A stretch of DNA of 20,053 bases, from contig JAVVFH010000036.1 in the NCBI GenBank assembly GCA_032250585.1, positions 1 through 20,053 of the forward strand, read 5' to 3'. The notes beneath the pieces were generated by a model. The model ran no database searches, had not been told where the DNA came from, and saw only the letters and a list, made by a program, of their open reading frames with translations. The position numbers and the translations under genes are program-made. This stretch comes from JAVVFH01 sp032250585 (lineage in GTDB: Bacteria; Pseudomonadota; Gammaproteobacteria; Xanthomonadales; SZUA-36). Shown one piece after another: positions 7,815-14,719 of this stretch (position 1 is the stretch's first letter; each line of letters starts with the position of its first letter).

Positions 7815-8369
7815 ATGGGAAATCGACTATCGAAAATCTATACGCGCACCGGCGACAAGGGCGTGACAGGCTTGGGGGACGGCTTGCGCGTCGACAAGGA
7901 CAGTCTGAGGGTGGAAGCCTATGGCACCGTCGACGAACTCAACAGCGCAATCGGCGTGGTACTGGCCACCGACTTGCCCGAGCAGGTTCGTCACTGCCTG
8001 ACCCGCACCCAGCACGAACTGTTCGACCTCGGCGGTGAACTGTGCATGCCGGGCACGACACTGATCCGGGCGAGTTTCGTGGACGCCCTCGAGCGCGATC
8101 TCGATGCTCTCAACGCGGACCTTCCGCCGCTGAAGGATTTCATCCTGCCCGGTGGCTCGGAGGCCGCGGCGCGTTGCCACCTCGCCCGGACCATCGCGCG
8201 CCGCTCTGAGCGGCGGGTGGTCAGTCTCGCCCACAACGAAGCAGTCAATGACGCAACCATCCGATATCTCAATCGACTGTCCGACCTGCTGTTCGTCATC
8301 GCCCGGGTGCTGGCGCGCAGCGCGGGTGGCTCCGAAGTGCTGTGGGTACACGGCGACCGGCGAACCTGA
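7815..8369 (+). CDS. Cob(I)alamin adenosyltransferase, PduO type
   Basis: Transfers the adenosyl group of ATP to cob(I)alamin, making coenzyme B12. Family motifs are clear: IYTRTGDKGVTGLGDG (residues about 8-23, ATP loop), RVEAYGTVDELNSAIG, FILPGGSEAAARCHLART and RRSERRVVSLA, and the end YLNRLSDLLFVIARVLAR. Length 184 is normal. No Shine-Dalgarno sequence is visible before ATG 7815; a TACAAT hexamer lies at 7803-7808, only 7 bases upstream, so a short-leader or leaderless message is possible. The start also lies inside the frame-shifted tail of the upstream pseudogene. An adenosylcobalamin-dependent methylmalonyl-CoA mutase would be the natural partner for the propionyl-CoA branch of MmsA, but none is in the window. 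Confidence 0.93.
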   Translation: MGNRLSKIYTRTGDKGVTGLGDGLRVDKDSLRVEAYGTVDELNSAIGVVLATDLPEQVRHCLTRTQHELFDLGGELCMPGTTLIRASFVDALERDLDALNADLPPLKDFILPGGSEAAARCHLARTIARRSERRVVSLAHNEAVNDATIRYLNRLSDLLFVIARVLARSAGGSEVLWVHGDRRT

Positions 8370-8680
8370 CCGTCGGCGGGTCGCCGCCGTGACGCTGCAC
8401 AAAACGCCGATCGACGGTTGGCCCGGCGAGGCACGCGCTATCGGCGCCGCGTTTCTTCGCCGCCGCCAGGCCTGGAGAACCCGGCAGGCAACAGGGCGAA
8501 GACCAGCAGCAACAGAACGTAAATAGCGCCCGGAACGGACTCGCGTGCGGCCAGCTACTCGGCAATCGTCAAGTCCCGCACAAAGTGCATCTGACCCGTG
8601 TTCCGGACTGAACGCTCATCGAGGTGACTGGAACCGCTCACCTGCTCTTCCCGCCCGATTGCAGCCTGGCGCCACCACGG
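8370..8680. other. 311-base gene-free stretch, possible minus-strand gene remnant
   Basis: No complete gene is visible. On the minus strand, about 8441-8545 reads as a short peptide with one strongly hydrophobic stretch, VPGAIYVLLLLVFALLPAG, followed by a basic tail, resembling the C-terminal membrane helix of a membrane protein. An in-frame stop interrupts it just upstream. It could be a decayed gene end or chance reading of GC-rich DNA. No repeat or terminator with a T-run was seen. Confidence 0.3.
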
Positions 8681-10210
8681 TCAATGATTGGAGGGGAAGG
8701 TATACTGCGCCTGCTCCCGGACGCCGCCGGCAGGCCAGCGCTGGGTAACGGTCTTGCGGCGCGTGTAAAAACGCACCGCGTCCGGACCGTAGGCTGACAG
8801 GTCCCCGAACAGCGAACGCTTCCAGCCTCCGAAGCTGTGATAGGCCACCGGCACCGGCAAGGGCACGTTGACGCCCACCATGCCCACCTTGATGTTGTCG
8901 GAAAAATAGCGGGCGGCCTCGCCGTCGCGGGTGAAAATGCAAGTCCCGTTACCGTATTCGTGCCCGTCGATCAGGTCCATGGCTTCCTGCATGCTGCCGG
9001 CGCGGACCACACACAGCACCGGACCGAAAATTTCGTCCTGGTAGATTTTCATGTCAGCCGTGACGCGGTCGAACAGCGTGCCGCCGAGGAAAAAACCGCC
9101 CGCTCTATCCTCGACCTGAAGTCCGCGGCCGTCGGCCACCAGTTCGGCACCTTCTGCCACGCCCTGTTCAATGTAGCCGCGTACCTTGTCCCGGTGCTGA
9201 GCTGTGATCAGCGGACCCATGTCGTTGGAATTGTCGCGACCGTCGCCGACTTTCAGCGTCACCAAAGCGTCTTTCAGTTTCGTCACCAGCGCGTTACCCG
9301 TTTCCTCGCCGACGGCAACCGCGACGGAAATCGCCATGCAGCGCTCACCGCAGGAACCGTAAGCGGCGCCCATCAGGGCGGATACCGCGTTATCCATATC
9401 CGCGTCCGGCATCACGATGGCATGATTCTTGGCGCCGCCCAGGGCCTGTACGCGTTTGCCATTGGCTGTGCCGCTGCGATAGACGTACTCGGCGACTGGC
9501 GTCGAACCGACGAAGGACACGGCCTGCACGCGGGAATCGCCGAGCAAGGTATCCACCGCTTCCTTGTCGCCGTTGACGATGTTGAACACGCCGTCCGGCA
9601 AACCCGCTTCCGCCAGCAGTTCTGCAATCCGCATCGGCGCCGAGGGATCGCGCTCCGAGGGCTTCAGGACGAAAGTGTTCCCGCAGACAATGGCCATCGG
9701 GTACATCCACATCGGCACCATCGCCGGGAAATTGAAGGGCGTGATGCCGGCCACCACCCCCAGCGGCTGGAATTCGCTCCAGCAGTCGATGGCCGGTCCG
9801 ACGTTTTTGCTGTGCTCGCCTTTCAGAAACTCCGGCGCCCCGCAGGCGTATTCGACCACCTCGATGCCGCGCTGCAGTTCGCCCAGCGCATCATGCAACA
9901 CCTTGCCATGTTCCTCGGTAACCAGCGCGACCACTTCATCGGCGTGCAGCTCAAGCAGTTCCTTGAAGCGGAACATGATGCGCGCCCGCTTCAGAGGCGG
10001 CGTGTCGCGCCAGGCCGGGAAGGCCGCCTCAGCCGCTGCGATCGCGTCTTCGACCGTCGCCTTGCCGGCAAGCGCAACCCGCCGCAGCACGCGCCCCGTT
10101 GCCGGATTGAAGATCTCCTGGGTACGGATTTCATCCGCCACCATGCTGCCATTGATAAAATGGCCAACAGCTGCGACAGGAGATTGCGACTCAATCATTT
10201 CGGTATTCAT
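8681..10210 (-). CDS. mmsA: CoA-acylating methylmalonate-semialdehyde / malonate-semialdehyde dehydrogenase
   Basis: Converts (methyl)malonate semialdehyde, NAD+ and CoA to propionyl- or acetyl-CoA, CO2 and NADH. Recognised by VGHFINGSMV near the start, GVVAGITPFNFPAMVPMWMY, GNTFVLKPSERDPSAPMR, FVGSTPVAEYVY, and the nucleophile Cys291 in SCGERCMAIS. The position where most aldehyde dehydrogenases have the general-base Glu is Asn in LGGAKNHAIVMPDAD, the diagnostic feature of the CoA-acylating MmsA family. GVNVPLPVPVAYHSFGGWK is also family-typical. I chose ATG at 10210 (MNTEMIE) rather than an upstream ATG at 10258, because AAGGAA lies just before it and the extension reads into a repeat element. 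It is 96 bases downstream of the aminotransferase on the same strand; the pair forms the standard beta-alanine to acetyl-CoA route. Confidence 0.94.
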   Translation of the reverse strand: MNTEMIESQSPVAAVGHFINGSMVADEIRTQEIFNPATGRVLRRVALAGKATVEDAIAAAEAAFPAWRDTPPLKRARIMFRFKELLELHADEVVALVTEEHGKVLHDALGELQRGIEVVEYACGAPEFLKGEHSKNVGPAIDCWSEFQPLGVVAGITPFNFPAMVPMWMYPMAIVCGNTFVLKPSERDPSAPMRIAELLAEAGLPDGVFNIVNGDKEAVDTLLGDSRVQAVSFVGSTPVAEYVYRSGTANGKRVQALGGAKNHAIVMPDADMDNAVSALMGAAYGSCGERCMAISVAVAVGEETGNALVTKLKDALVTLKVGDGRDNSNDMGPLITAQHRDKVRGYIEQGVAEGAELVADGRGLQVEDRAGGFFLGGTLFDRVTADMKIYQDEIFGPVLCVVRAGSMQEAMDLIDGHEYGNGTCIFTRDGEAARYFSDNIKVGMVGVNVPLPVPVAYHSFGGWKRSLFGDLSAYGPDAVRFYTRRKTVTQRWPAGGVREQAQYTFPSNH

Positions 10211-10232
10211 TCGATATTCCTTATAGAAAAAA

Positions 10233-10299
10233 GGGGTCAGGAAACCAATTTCCGCCAAAAACCAATGCCGCCGAGACCGTTAATGGGTTCTCTGACCCC
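10233..10299. repeat. GGGGTCAG...CTGACCCC inverted-repeat element, copy 1 (67 bases)
   Basis: GGGGTCAGGAAACC at the left end pairs with GGTTCTCTGACCCC at the right end with two mismatched positions. The interior includes two CCAAT(T) words. It lies between the aminotransferase and mmsA. Copies 2 and 3 are at 13215-13388 and 14012-14098. Such ends are familiar from REP-like elements mobilised by IS200-like (RAYT/Y1) transposases; no transposase is in the window. Confidence 0.8.
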
Positions 10300-10306
10300 G
10301 GTTTAT

Positions 10307-11629
10307 TCACTCGAGGCGGTCCAGCACTTTGCGGACTTTTTCTACGGTCATGGTGAGGTCTTCGGGCCGCGAATTCAAAAACGGCGAAAACTGGAGTGTG
10401 TCCATCCCGTTTCGCACGACCAGGTTTTCTTCCCAAAAGCACATTTTGTGCACTTCCAGGCCACGGGCGCCAGGCGCTCCGGGACGCGGTGCGAGGTCTA
10501 CACCCCCCATCAGGCCAAAGTTGCGTACATCGGTGACCAGCGGATGATCGGCCAGCGAATGCAGCGCCTCTTCAAAGAGCGGCGCCAGGTCACGCGACTG
10601 TTCGAAGCTGCCCTCCTCGACGTAGGCATCCAGCGCCGCGACGCCAGCGGCGGCCGCAACCGGATGCCCCGAATAGGTGTAGCCGTGGAACAGTTCGATG
10701 GCCTGTTCCGGTCCCTGCATGAACGCTTCGTAAAGGGCCTCTCGCACCATCACGGCCCCCATCGGGATGACGCCATTGGTCAAGCCCTTGGCCATGTTGA
10801 TGATGTCCGGTTTAACGCCGAATCGCTGTGCGCCGAACGCGTCGCCGATGCGGCCGAACGCGGTGATCACCTCGTCGAAAATCAGCAGGATTCCATGCCG
10901 GTCGCAGATCCCTCGCAATCGTTCCAGGTATCCCAGCGGCGGCGGGATGATCCCGGCGGACCCGGGCACCGGCTCGATGATCACGGCCGCGATGTTGCTG
11001 CCGTCATGCAGCGCCGCCAGGCGCTCGAGATCGTCGGCCAGATGCGCGCCCCATTCGGGCTGGCCGCGGGTGAAGGCGTTGCGCTCTGGATTCAATGTAT
11101 GCGGCAGGTGATCGACACAGGGTAGCAGGCTGGCCCCGTAGGCTTTGCGGTTGGGGGTCATACCACCGACCGACATGCCGCCAAAGTTGACGCCGTGATA
11201 GCCCTTTTCCCGGCCGATCAGCCGCGTGCGATGGCCCTCCCCCCGCGCGCGGTGATACGCCAGGGCAATCTTCAGGGACGTGTCCGCCGATTCAGAACCG
11301 GAATTGGTAAAAAAGACCCGCGTGAATTCCTTCGGCGCCAACGAGACGACTTTTTCCGCCAGTTCAAAAGCGCGGTCGTGGCCGGCCTGAAAGCCGATTG
11401 AGTAGTCCAGCGTGGCGACCTGTTTTTGCACCGCTTCCACGATCTTCGGATGGCAATGCCCAAGGCCGCTCGTCCAGAGGCCCGAAAATGTGTCGTAAAC
11501 CCTTCGGCCGTCCTCGGTCAGGTAGAAATGCCCCTCAGCGCCGACGATTATGCGGGGCTTTCGCCGGTAATCCCGATTCGCAGTAAAAGGCATCCAGTAA
11601 GCGTCAAGGCCTGGGTTGTTCGTGCTCAT
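10307..11629 (-). CDS. Class III aminotransferase, beta-alanine/omega-amino acid:pyruvate type
   Basis: PLP enzyme moving the amino group of beta-alanine or another omega-amino acid to pyruvate, giving a semialdehyde and L-alanine. Motifs: LDAYWMPFTANRDYRRKPR at the N-terminus (typical of the beta-alanine:pyruvate group), FTNSGSESADTSLKIA (PLP phosphate site), REKGYHGVNFGGMSVGG, LLIFDEVITAFGRIG (Asp to the pyridine nitrogen), and Lys281 in NMAKGLTNGV as the Schiff-base lysine. I prefer ATG 11629 (MSTNNPG) over 11704: the family starts here and CAGGTGG precedes it. About 440 residues is the family length. A TATAAT promoter with a palindromic operator candidate lies upstream (11669-11703). Its partner product, malonate semialdehyde, is used by the downstream mmsA; the alanine formed can be recycled by the alanine dehydrogenase at 14720. 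Confidence 0.92.
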   Translation of the reverse strand: MSTNNPGLDAYWMPFTANRDYRRKPRIIVGAEGHFYLTEDGRRVYDTFSGLWTSGLGHCHPKIVEAVQKQVATLDYSIGFQAGHDRAFELAEKVVSLAPKEFTRVFFTNSGSESADTSLKIALAYHRARGEGHRTRLIGREKGYHGVNFGGMSVGGMTPNRKAYGASLLPCVDHLPHTLNPERNAFTRGQPEWGAHLADDLERLAALHDGSNIAAVIIEPVPGSAGIIPPPLGYLERLRGICDRHGILLIFDEVITAFGRIGDAFGAQRFGVKPDIINMAKGLTNGVIPMGAVMVREALYEAFMQGPEQAIELFHGYTYSGHPVAAAAGVAALDAYVEEGSFEQSRDLAPLFEEALHSLADHPLVTDVRNFGLMGGVDLAPRPGAPGARGLEVHKMCFWEENLVVRNGMDTLQFSPFLNSRPEDLTMTVEKVRKVLDRLE

Positions 11630-11668
11630 GTTCTGCCACCTGTTCGGAACGGACCGGATTGCGTCAAG

Positions 11669-11703
11669 GCGTCGATTATAATAGACGCTTAAGTACTTAT
11701 CCA
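11669..11703 (-). promoter_or_regulatory. Candidate promoter and palindromic operator of the aminotransferase-mmsA unit
   Basis: Read on the minus strand, TATAAT (11675-11680) is preceded by a 17-base spacer and TGGATA (11698-11703, four of six matches to TTGACA). The -10 box sits inside a 20-base palindrome at 11669-11688, with arms GCGTC and GACGC around a central ATTATAAT; only one symmetric pair is mismatched. A repressor bound there would block the -10 box. The leader to ATG 11629 would be about 38 bases. Confidence 0.5.
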
Positions 11704-12014
11704 CGCTGAAATCGAATTAATTTACTTGATTCGTTGATTATTTTTGCCGGGCATCGTAAGTCGCGACTGCAGGCAGACGGAAAATCGGCTTTGAACGCCG
11801 TGAGTTTTCGTGCTGTGCCAGTGTGGCGCATTGGGATCCGCCGACGCGCTGTAATGAGGCAGGACCGCCTCGCAAAACCGGTCCGAAACTAAACTAAATT
11901 ATTGATTATATAAGAATAATTACACATGGCATTAATACTGCATTAATGCAGCCCGGATGGGCAGCGCCATACCGGCACTCCCCGTTTTCAGGAACCCACC
12001 GGGAGATCCGCCAC
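11704..12014. promoter_or_regulatory. Divergent intergenic region, with a 14-base palindrome before the TorF-like gene
   Basis: Between the minus-strand aminotransferase and the plus-strand TorF-like gene lies non-coding DNA that turns AT-rich at about 11890-11950. A TATAAG hexamer is at 11909-11914 but without a good -35 box. CTGCATTAATGCAG at 11938-11951 is a perfect 14-base palindrome, and a GGCATTAAT half-copy precedes it at about 11928-11936. This looks like an operator for the plus-strand gene. I see no RNA gene here. Confidence 0.4.
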
Positions 12015-12656
12015 ATGAAATGCAAGCTTGTATCCATCGGCCTGTCCATGACACTCATTGCCACTTCCGCGCCCACGCTGGCCGCGGACCTGTCAGCGAA
12101 TGTCGGTTTCAATTCGGAATACATTTTCCGCGGCATTCCACAAAAGACCTCGTCCGCATTCGGCGGCCTCGACCTCGAGGCCGGCGGATTCTACCTCGGG
12201 ACCTGGGGTGCCGACGTCGGCGATGGTCTCGAACTCGACTATTACGGGGGCTATCGCTTTGAGGTCGACCAATTCAGTTTCGGCATCGGCGGCACCGTTT
12301 ACACTTACACCGGTGATTTCGACGACACGTACAAGGAAGTGAACTTCAGCGCAGGATGGAGTTTTCTGACCTTCGACGCAGCGGTCGGCAACTACGAAAA
12401 CTTCAGCGGCCCGCAACTGGATTACGCGTACTACTCCCTGACGGCCGAACTCAATGGCTTTTTCGGACGCATCGCGACTTTTGCAGACGATTTCGACGGC
12501 ACTTACTACGAAGCCGGCTACGGCAGCACGTTGACCGTCGAGGCCGCCAATCTGCTGGACTACGCCTTCACATTGATCTACAGCGACTCGACGCTGCTCG
12601 GCGGAGAATCTGACACGAATTTCGTCGTGACGCTATCGAAGTCATTCGACTTCTGA
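12015..12656 (+). CDS. TorF-family putative porin (Gcw_chp-like outer-membrane protein)
   Basis: Probable outer-membrane beta-barrel. The start ATG 12015 has GGGAG 9 bases upstream and opens a clear signal peptide (MKCKLVSIGLSMTLIATSAP, cleavage after TLA, residues about 1-24); an ATG at 11946 would bury it. The mature part begins ADLSANVGFNSEYIFRGIPQ, the standard opening of this family, and continues with alternating aromatic strands such as LDYYGGYRFE and FSFGIGGTVYTYTGDF, ending VVTLSKSFDF with a terminal Phe typical of outer-membrane proteins. Length 213 is normal. The substrate is unknown. It stands alone, with amine-catabolism genes on both sides; a role in solute uptake is only inference. 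Confidence 0.85.
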   Translation: MKCKLVSIGLSMTLIATSAPTLAADLSANVGFNSEYIFRGIPQKTSSAFGGLDLEAGGFYLGTWGADVGDGLELDYYGGYRFEVDQFSFGIGGTVYTYTGDFDDTYKEVNFSAGWSFLTFDAAVGNYENFSGPQLDYAYYSLTAELNGFFGRIATFADDFDGTYYEAGYGSTLTVEAANLLDYAFTLIYSDSTLLGGESDTNFVVTLSKSFDF

Positions 12657-12798
12657 TGGGCGACCGCGAAAGCGGGCAAAACAAGGTGTTCCGGAGCGGG
12701 CGCTTTCGATCAGAAGCGGGTCGGGAACGCCCTGCCATGGTGTCATTAGGGCCTTCGCAGGCGAGCGTTGTTCCGGGGGATGAAACCCCGCTGTGGAA

Positions 12799-13119
12799 TC
12801 ACGTCCGGTCTGATTCCATCGCCGCTTTTGCCCAACTCAGCGCGGCCATCATGCCAGGGAAACCCAGGGTCGTGACACCGAGAATGATCGCATGCTCGAT
12901 CTCTTCAGTAACAGCGCCGGCTTCAAGTGCCCGGTGAGTATGAGACTTCACAGCGCTGACGGATTGGCTGGCCGCTGCCATACCCAGTTTGACCAACTCG
13001 CGGGTTTTATTGTCCAGGGGCCCTTCTCGCGACGCTGCCTCGCCCAGAGATTCGTAGGCACGTAAAACATCCGGATGTTGTTCACGGAAGGCTTGGTAAA
13101 AATCGGGTAATTCGCTCAT
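12799..13119 (-). CDS. Carboxymuconolactone decarboxylase family protein (AhpD-like fold), no CxxC
   Basis: Small all-alpha protein of the carboxymuconolactone decarboxylase family. The conserved core is LDNKTRELVKLGMAAASQ, SHTHRALEAGAVTEEIEHA and GFPGMMAALSWAKAA. I chose ATG 13119 (MSELPDF) because AAAAAGGAGCG lies seven bases before it; ATG 13146 is less likely. Where AhpD-type peroxidases carry Cys-x-x-Cys before the His, this protein has Ser/Val/Ala residues (SVSAVKSHTH), so it has the fold without the redox pair. Length 106 is usual. It is a single gene between the TorF-like gene and a long repeat element. Function is unknown; gamma-carboxymuconolactone decarboxylation is not supported by context. 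Confidence 0.85.
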   Translation of the reverse strand: MSELPDFYQAFREQHPDVLRAYESLGEAASREGPLDNKTRELVKLGMAAASQSVSAVKSHTHRALEAGAVTEEIEHAIILGVTTLGFPGMMAALSWAKAAMESDRT

Positions 13120-13214
13120 GACACGCTCCTTTTTGGGGTTGAGCACTTTCGAAAAAACAGTTGCTGACGGAATGGATCAATTAATCAGGAGATTTGCAGT
13201 TTTTCCTCGAAAAC

Positions 13215-13388
13215 GGGGTCAGAGAACCAATTTATTTATATCCTGACGCCTGACAACGCGTTTTTCCAACTAATTGGTATCTGTCCATAAACAGGCATCC
13301 CAGCCCTTTATGGATTCGCTGCGCAAAAGCGTGGTTTTGCTGCGCTCACATCCGTTTATGGATGGGCACTAATTGGTTCTCTGACCCC
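13215..13388. repeat. GGGGTCAGAGAACC inverted-repeat element, copy 2 (174 bases, nested palindromes)
   Basis: Perfect 14-base terminal inverted repeats GGGGTCAGAGAACC (13215-13228) and GGTTCTCTGACCCC (13375-13388). Inside are further pairings: TCCATAAAC (13284-13292) with GTTTATGGA (13354-13362) or with the closer TTTATGGA (13307-13314), and GCGCAAAA/TTTTGC around 13321-13340. TAATTGGT occurs twice in the same direction, near 13271 and 13370. It lies between the carboxymuconolactone decarboxylase-like gene and sodC, so it fills most of their intergenic gap. Confidence 0.8.
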
Positions 13389-13502
13389 GTTTTTCTGACC
13401 GGTTATGCTCTGCGCCAGCTGACGTCGACGGGACGACAATGGCAGCGATCCCGGCGCTGAGTTAGACTCGACGTTTATTCCAGCAGAATTTCGAGGTGCA
13501 AA

Positions 13503-14009
13503 GTGAAGGCTTTTTCAGCATTGTTCGTCTCCATCGCGGCCTTGACGCTTGGTCAACCGGCTTCAGCTTCGAACGCCATTGCCCGCATGCATAACCCCGA
13601 CGGAGAAAGTGTCGGAACCGTCGTGTTGCATTCCTCACCCTACGGCGTGCTGCTGCATTTGCGGCTGGCCTTCCTGCCTGCCGGCGCGCACGCCTTCCAC
13701 GTACACGCAGTCGGCGAGTGCACACCGCCATTCACCTCCGCGGGAGGGCACTTCGACCCGAAAGGCTCGAATCACGGCTTTATGGACGACGACGGTATGC
13801 ATGCCGGAGACATGCCGAACGTTCAGGTCTCGGCGGACGGCCTGGCTCATCTCGAGGTCTTCAATCAGAACCTGCGCCTCGATGAAGCGCTGTTCGACGA
13901 GGACGGTGCGTCCATCGTCATTCACGAAGGGCCCGACGACTATCGCAGCGACCCCGCAGGCGCTGCCGGACCCCGGCTCGCCTGCGGCGTCATCAAAAGG
14001 ACGAACTGA
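13503..14009 (+). CDS. sodC: Periplasmic Cu/Zn superoxide dismutase
   Basis: Dismutates superoxide in the periplasm. Signal peptide MKAFSALFVSIAALTLGQPA with cleavage after ASA (about residue 22). All metal ligands are present: copper His66, His68 (FHVHAVGEC), His83 and His141 (IVIHEGPDDY); zinc His83, His91, His100 and Asp103 (HAGD). The disulfide cysteines are in GEC and LACG, and the active-site Arg is in GPRLACG. Length 168 is normal. It starts with GTG at 13503, five bases after GAGGTG. It stands alone, bounded by inverted-repeat element copies 2 and 3, and converges on the PuuR-like gene. Confidence 0.95.
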   Translation: MKAFSALFVSIAALTLGQPASASNAIARMHNPDGESVGTVVLHSSPYGVLLHLRLAFLPAGAHAFHVHAVGECTPPFTSAGGHFDPKGSNHGFMDDDGMHAGDMPNVQVSADGLAHLEVFNQNLRLDEALFDEDGASIVIHEGPDDYRSDPAGAAGPRLACGVIKRTN

Positions 14010-14011
14010 AC

Positions 14012-14098
14012 AAAAACCGGGGTCAGAGAACCATTTATCCTGGCGGGCGCCAGACTCCGCTATTTTCCGGATAAAATGGTTCTCTGGCCCCGGTTTTT
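14012..14098. terminator. Inverted-repeat element copy 3, probable bidirectional terminator
   Basis: AAAAACCGGGG at the left and CCCCGGTTTTT at the right are complementary. The pairing continues through CAGAGAACCATTTATCC against GGATAAAATGGTTCTCTG with small mismatches and one bulge, giving a stem of roughly 28 pairs around a 25-30 base interior. It exactly fills the gap between the sodC stop (14009) and the PuuR-like stop (14099), which converge. The T-run at each end after a GC-rich stem would terminate transcripts from both sides. It is the same element as copies 1 and 2. Confidence 0.7.
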
Positions 14099-14647
14099 CT
14101 AGATTGATGGTGGCGTATTGGCGCTGACGATGCACGCCGGAGTGTCTCCGCAGTTGCGGAAACGGTGCGGGAGGCGACTGTCGAAATAGTAGGCGTCGCC
14201 CGGCCCCAACTGCCAGGTCTTGCCTGCCACGGTGACTTCCAGTTCGCCTTCCACGACCACGCCCCCCTCTTCGCCCGAATGAGTCAGCAGATCCTCTCCG
14301 GTGTCCGCTTGCGGCCCATAGGTTTCAAACAGGATCGACATCTTGCGCTCCCGGCGCGAGGCGGCTACCAGCCGATACTCGATATCTCCGGTCCCGACGT
14401 CGGGTAAATCACCGGCCCGGAACACTACGTCCTCCCCACCGCCCATGTCACGCGTAAAAAATTCCGCCATGGTCATCGGTAATGCGGAGAGAATCTTCTG
14501 CAGCGAACCCACCGACGGGCTGACCCGATCCTGCTCGATCAGCGAGATCATGCCGTTGGTTACGCCCGCCCGCTTGGCGAGCTCACGCTGGCTCAGGCCG
14601 AAAGCCGTGCGCACTGCACGCAGTTGCTTGCCCACTTCGAGGCTCAT
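14099..14647 (-). CDS. XRE-family regulator with C-terminal cupin domain, PuuR-like
   Basis: Transcription regulator with an N-terminal helix-turn-helix (GKQLRAVRTAFGLSQRELAK, then AGVTNGMISLIEQDRVSPSV, residues about 5-55) and a cupin sensor domain (about 105-182: SGEEGGVVVEGELEVTVAGK, LGPGDAYYFDSRLPHRFRN). The layout, length (182) and the endings VSPSVGSLQKIL and IVSANTPPSI match E. coli PuuR, the putrescine-utilisation repressor, with IEQDxVSP and TGE identical in place. I chose ATG 14647 because the family starts here; the upstream extension to 14704 reads through a palindrome. The PuuA- and PuuC-like genes at 2258-6029 are the natural targets in the window. It is convergent with sodC and lies 72 bases downstream of alanine dehydrogenase on the same strand. 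Confidence 0.88.
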   Translation of the reverse strand: MSLEVGKQLRAVRTAFGLSQRELAKRAGVTNGMISLIEQDRVSPSVGSLQKILSALPMTMAEFFTRDMGGGEDVVFRAGDLPDVGTGDIEYRLVAASRRERKMSILFETYGPQADTGEDLLTHSGEEGGVVVEGELEVTVAGKTWQLGPGDAYYFDSRLPHRFRNCGDTPACIVSANTPPSI

Positions 14648-14658
14648 CCGGAATGCCT

Positions 14659-14674
14659 GTTTATTAAAATAAAC
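14659..14674. promoter_or_regulatory. Candidate operator of the PuuR-like gene
   Basis: GTTTATT-AA-AATAAAC is a perfect palindrome with 7-base arms, 12 bases upstream of the chosen start codon at 14647. It stands out as AT-only sequence in GC-rich surroundings. Autoregulation by the PuuR-like protein is the simplest reading. Confidence 0.5.
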
Positions 14675-14719
14675 ACGATACCGAATACTGCGGTCGCCTG
14701 ACAAGCCGCCGGCAGAAAA

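Noticed and set aside
8837..11125. Plus-strand open frame of 762 residues across mmsA and the aminotransferase
   Set aside because: It is the antisense reading of two clearly conserved genes. It runs through the repeat element between them, is rich in His, Gln and Arg, and shows no family motif. Long antisense frames are expected in GC-rich DNA.
11820..11840. Sigma-54 promoter (TGGCGC with a downstream TTGGGAT)
   Set aside because: The GG/GC spacing and the second element do not match the consensus.
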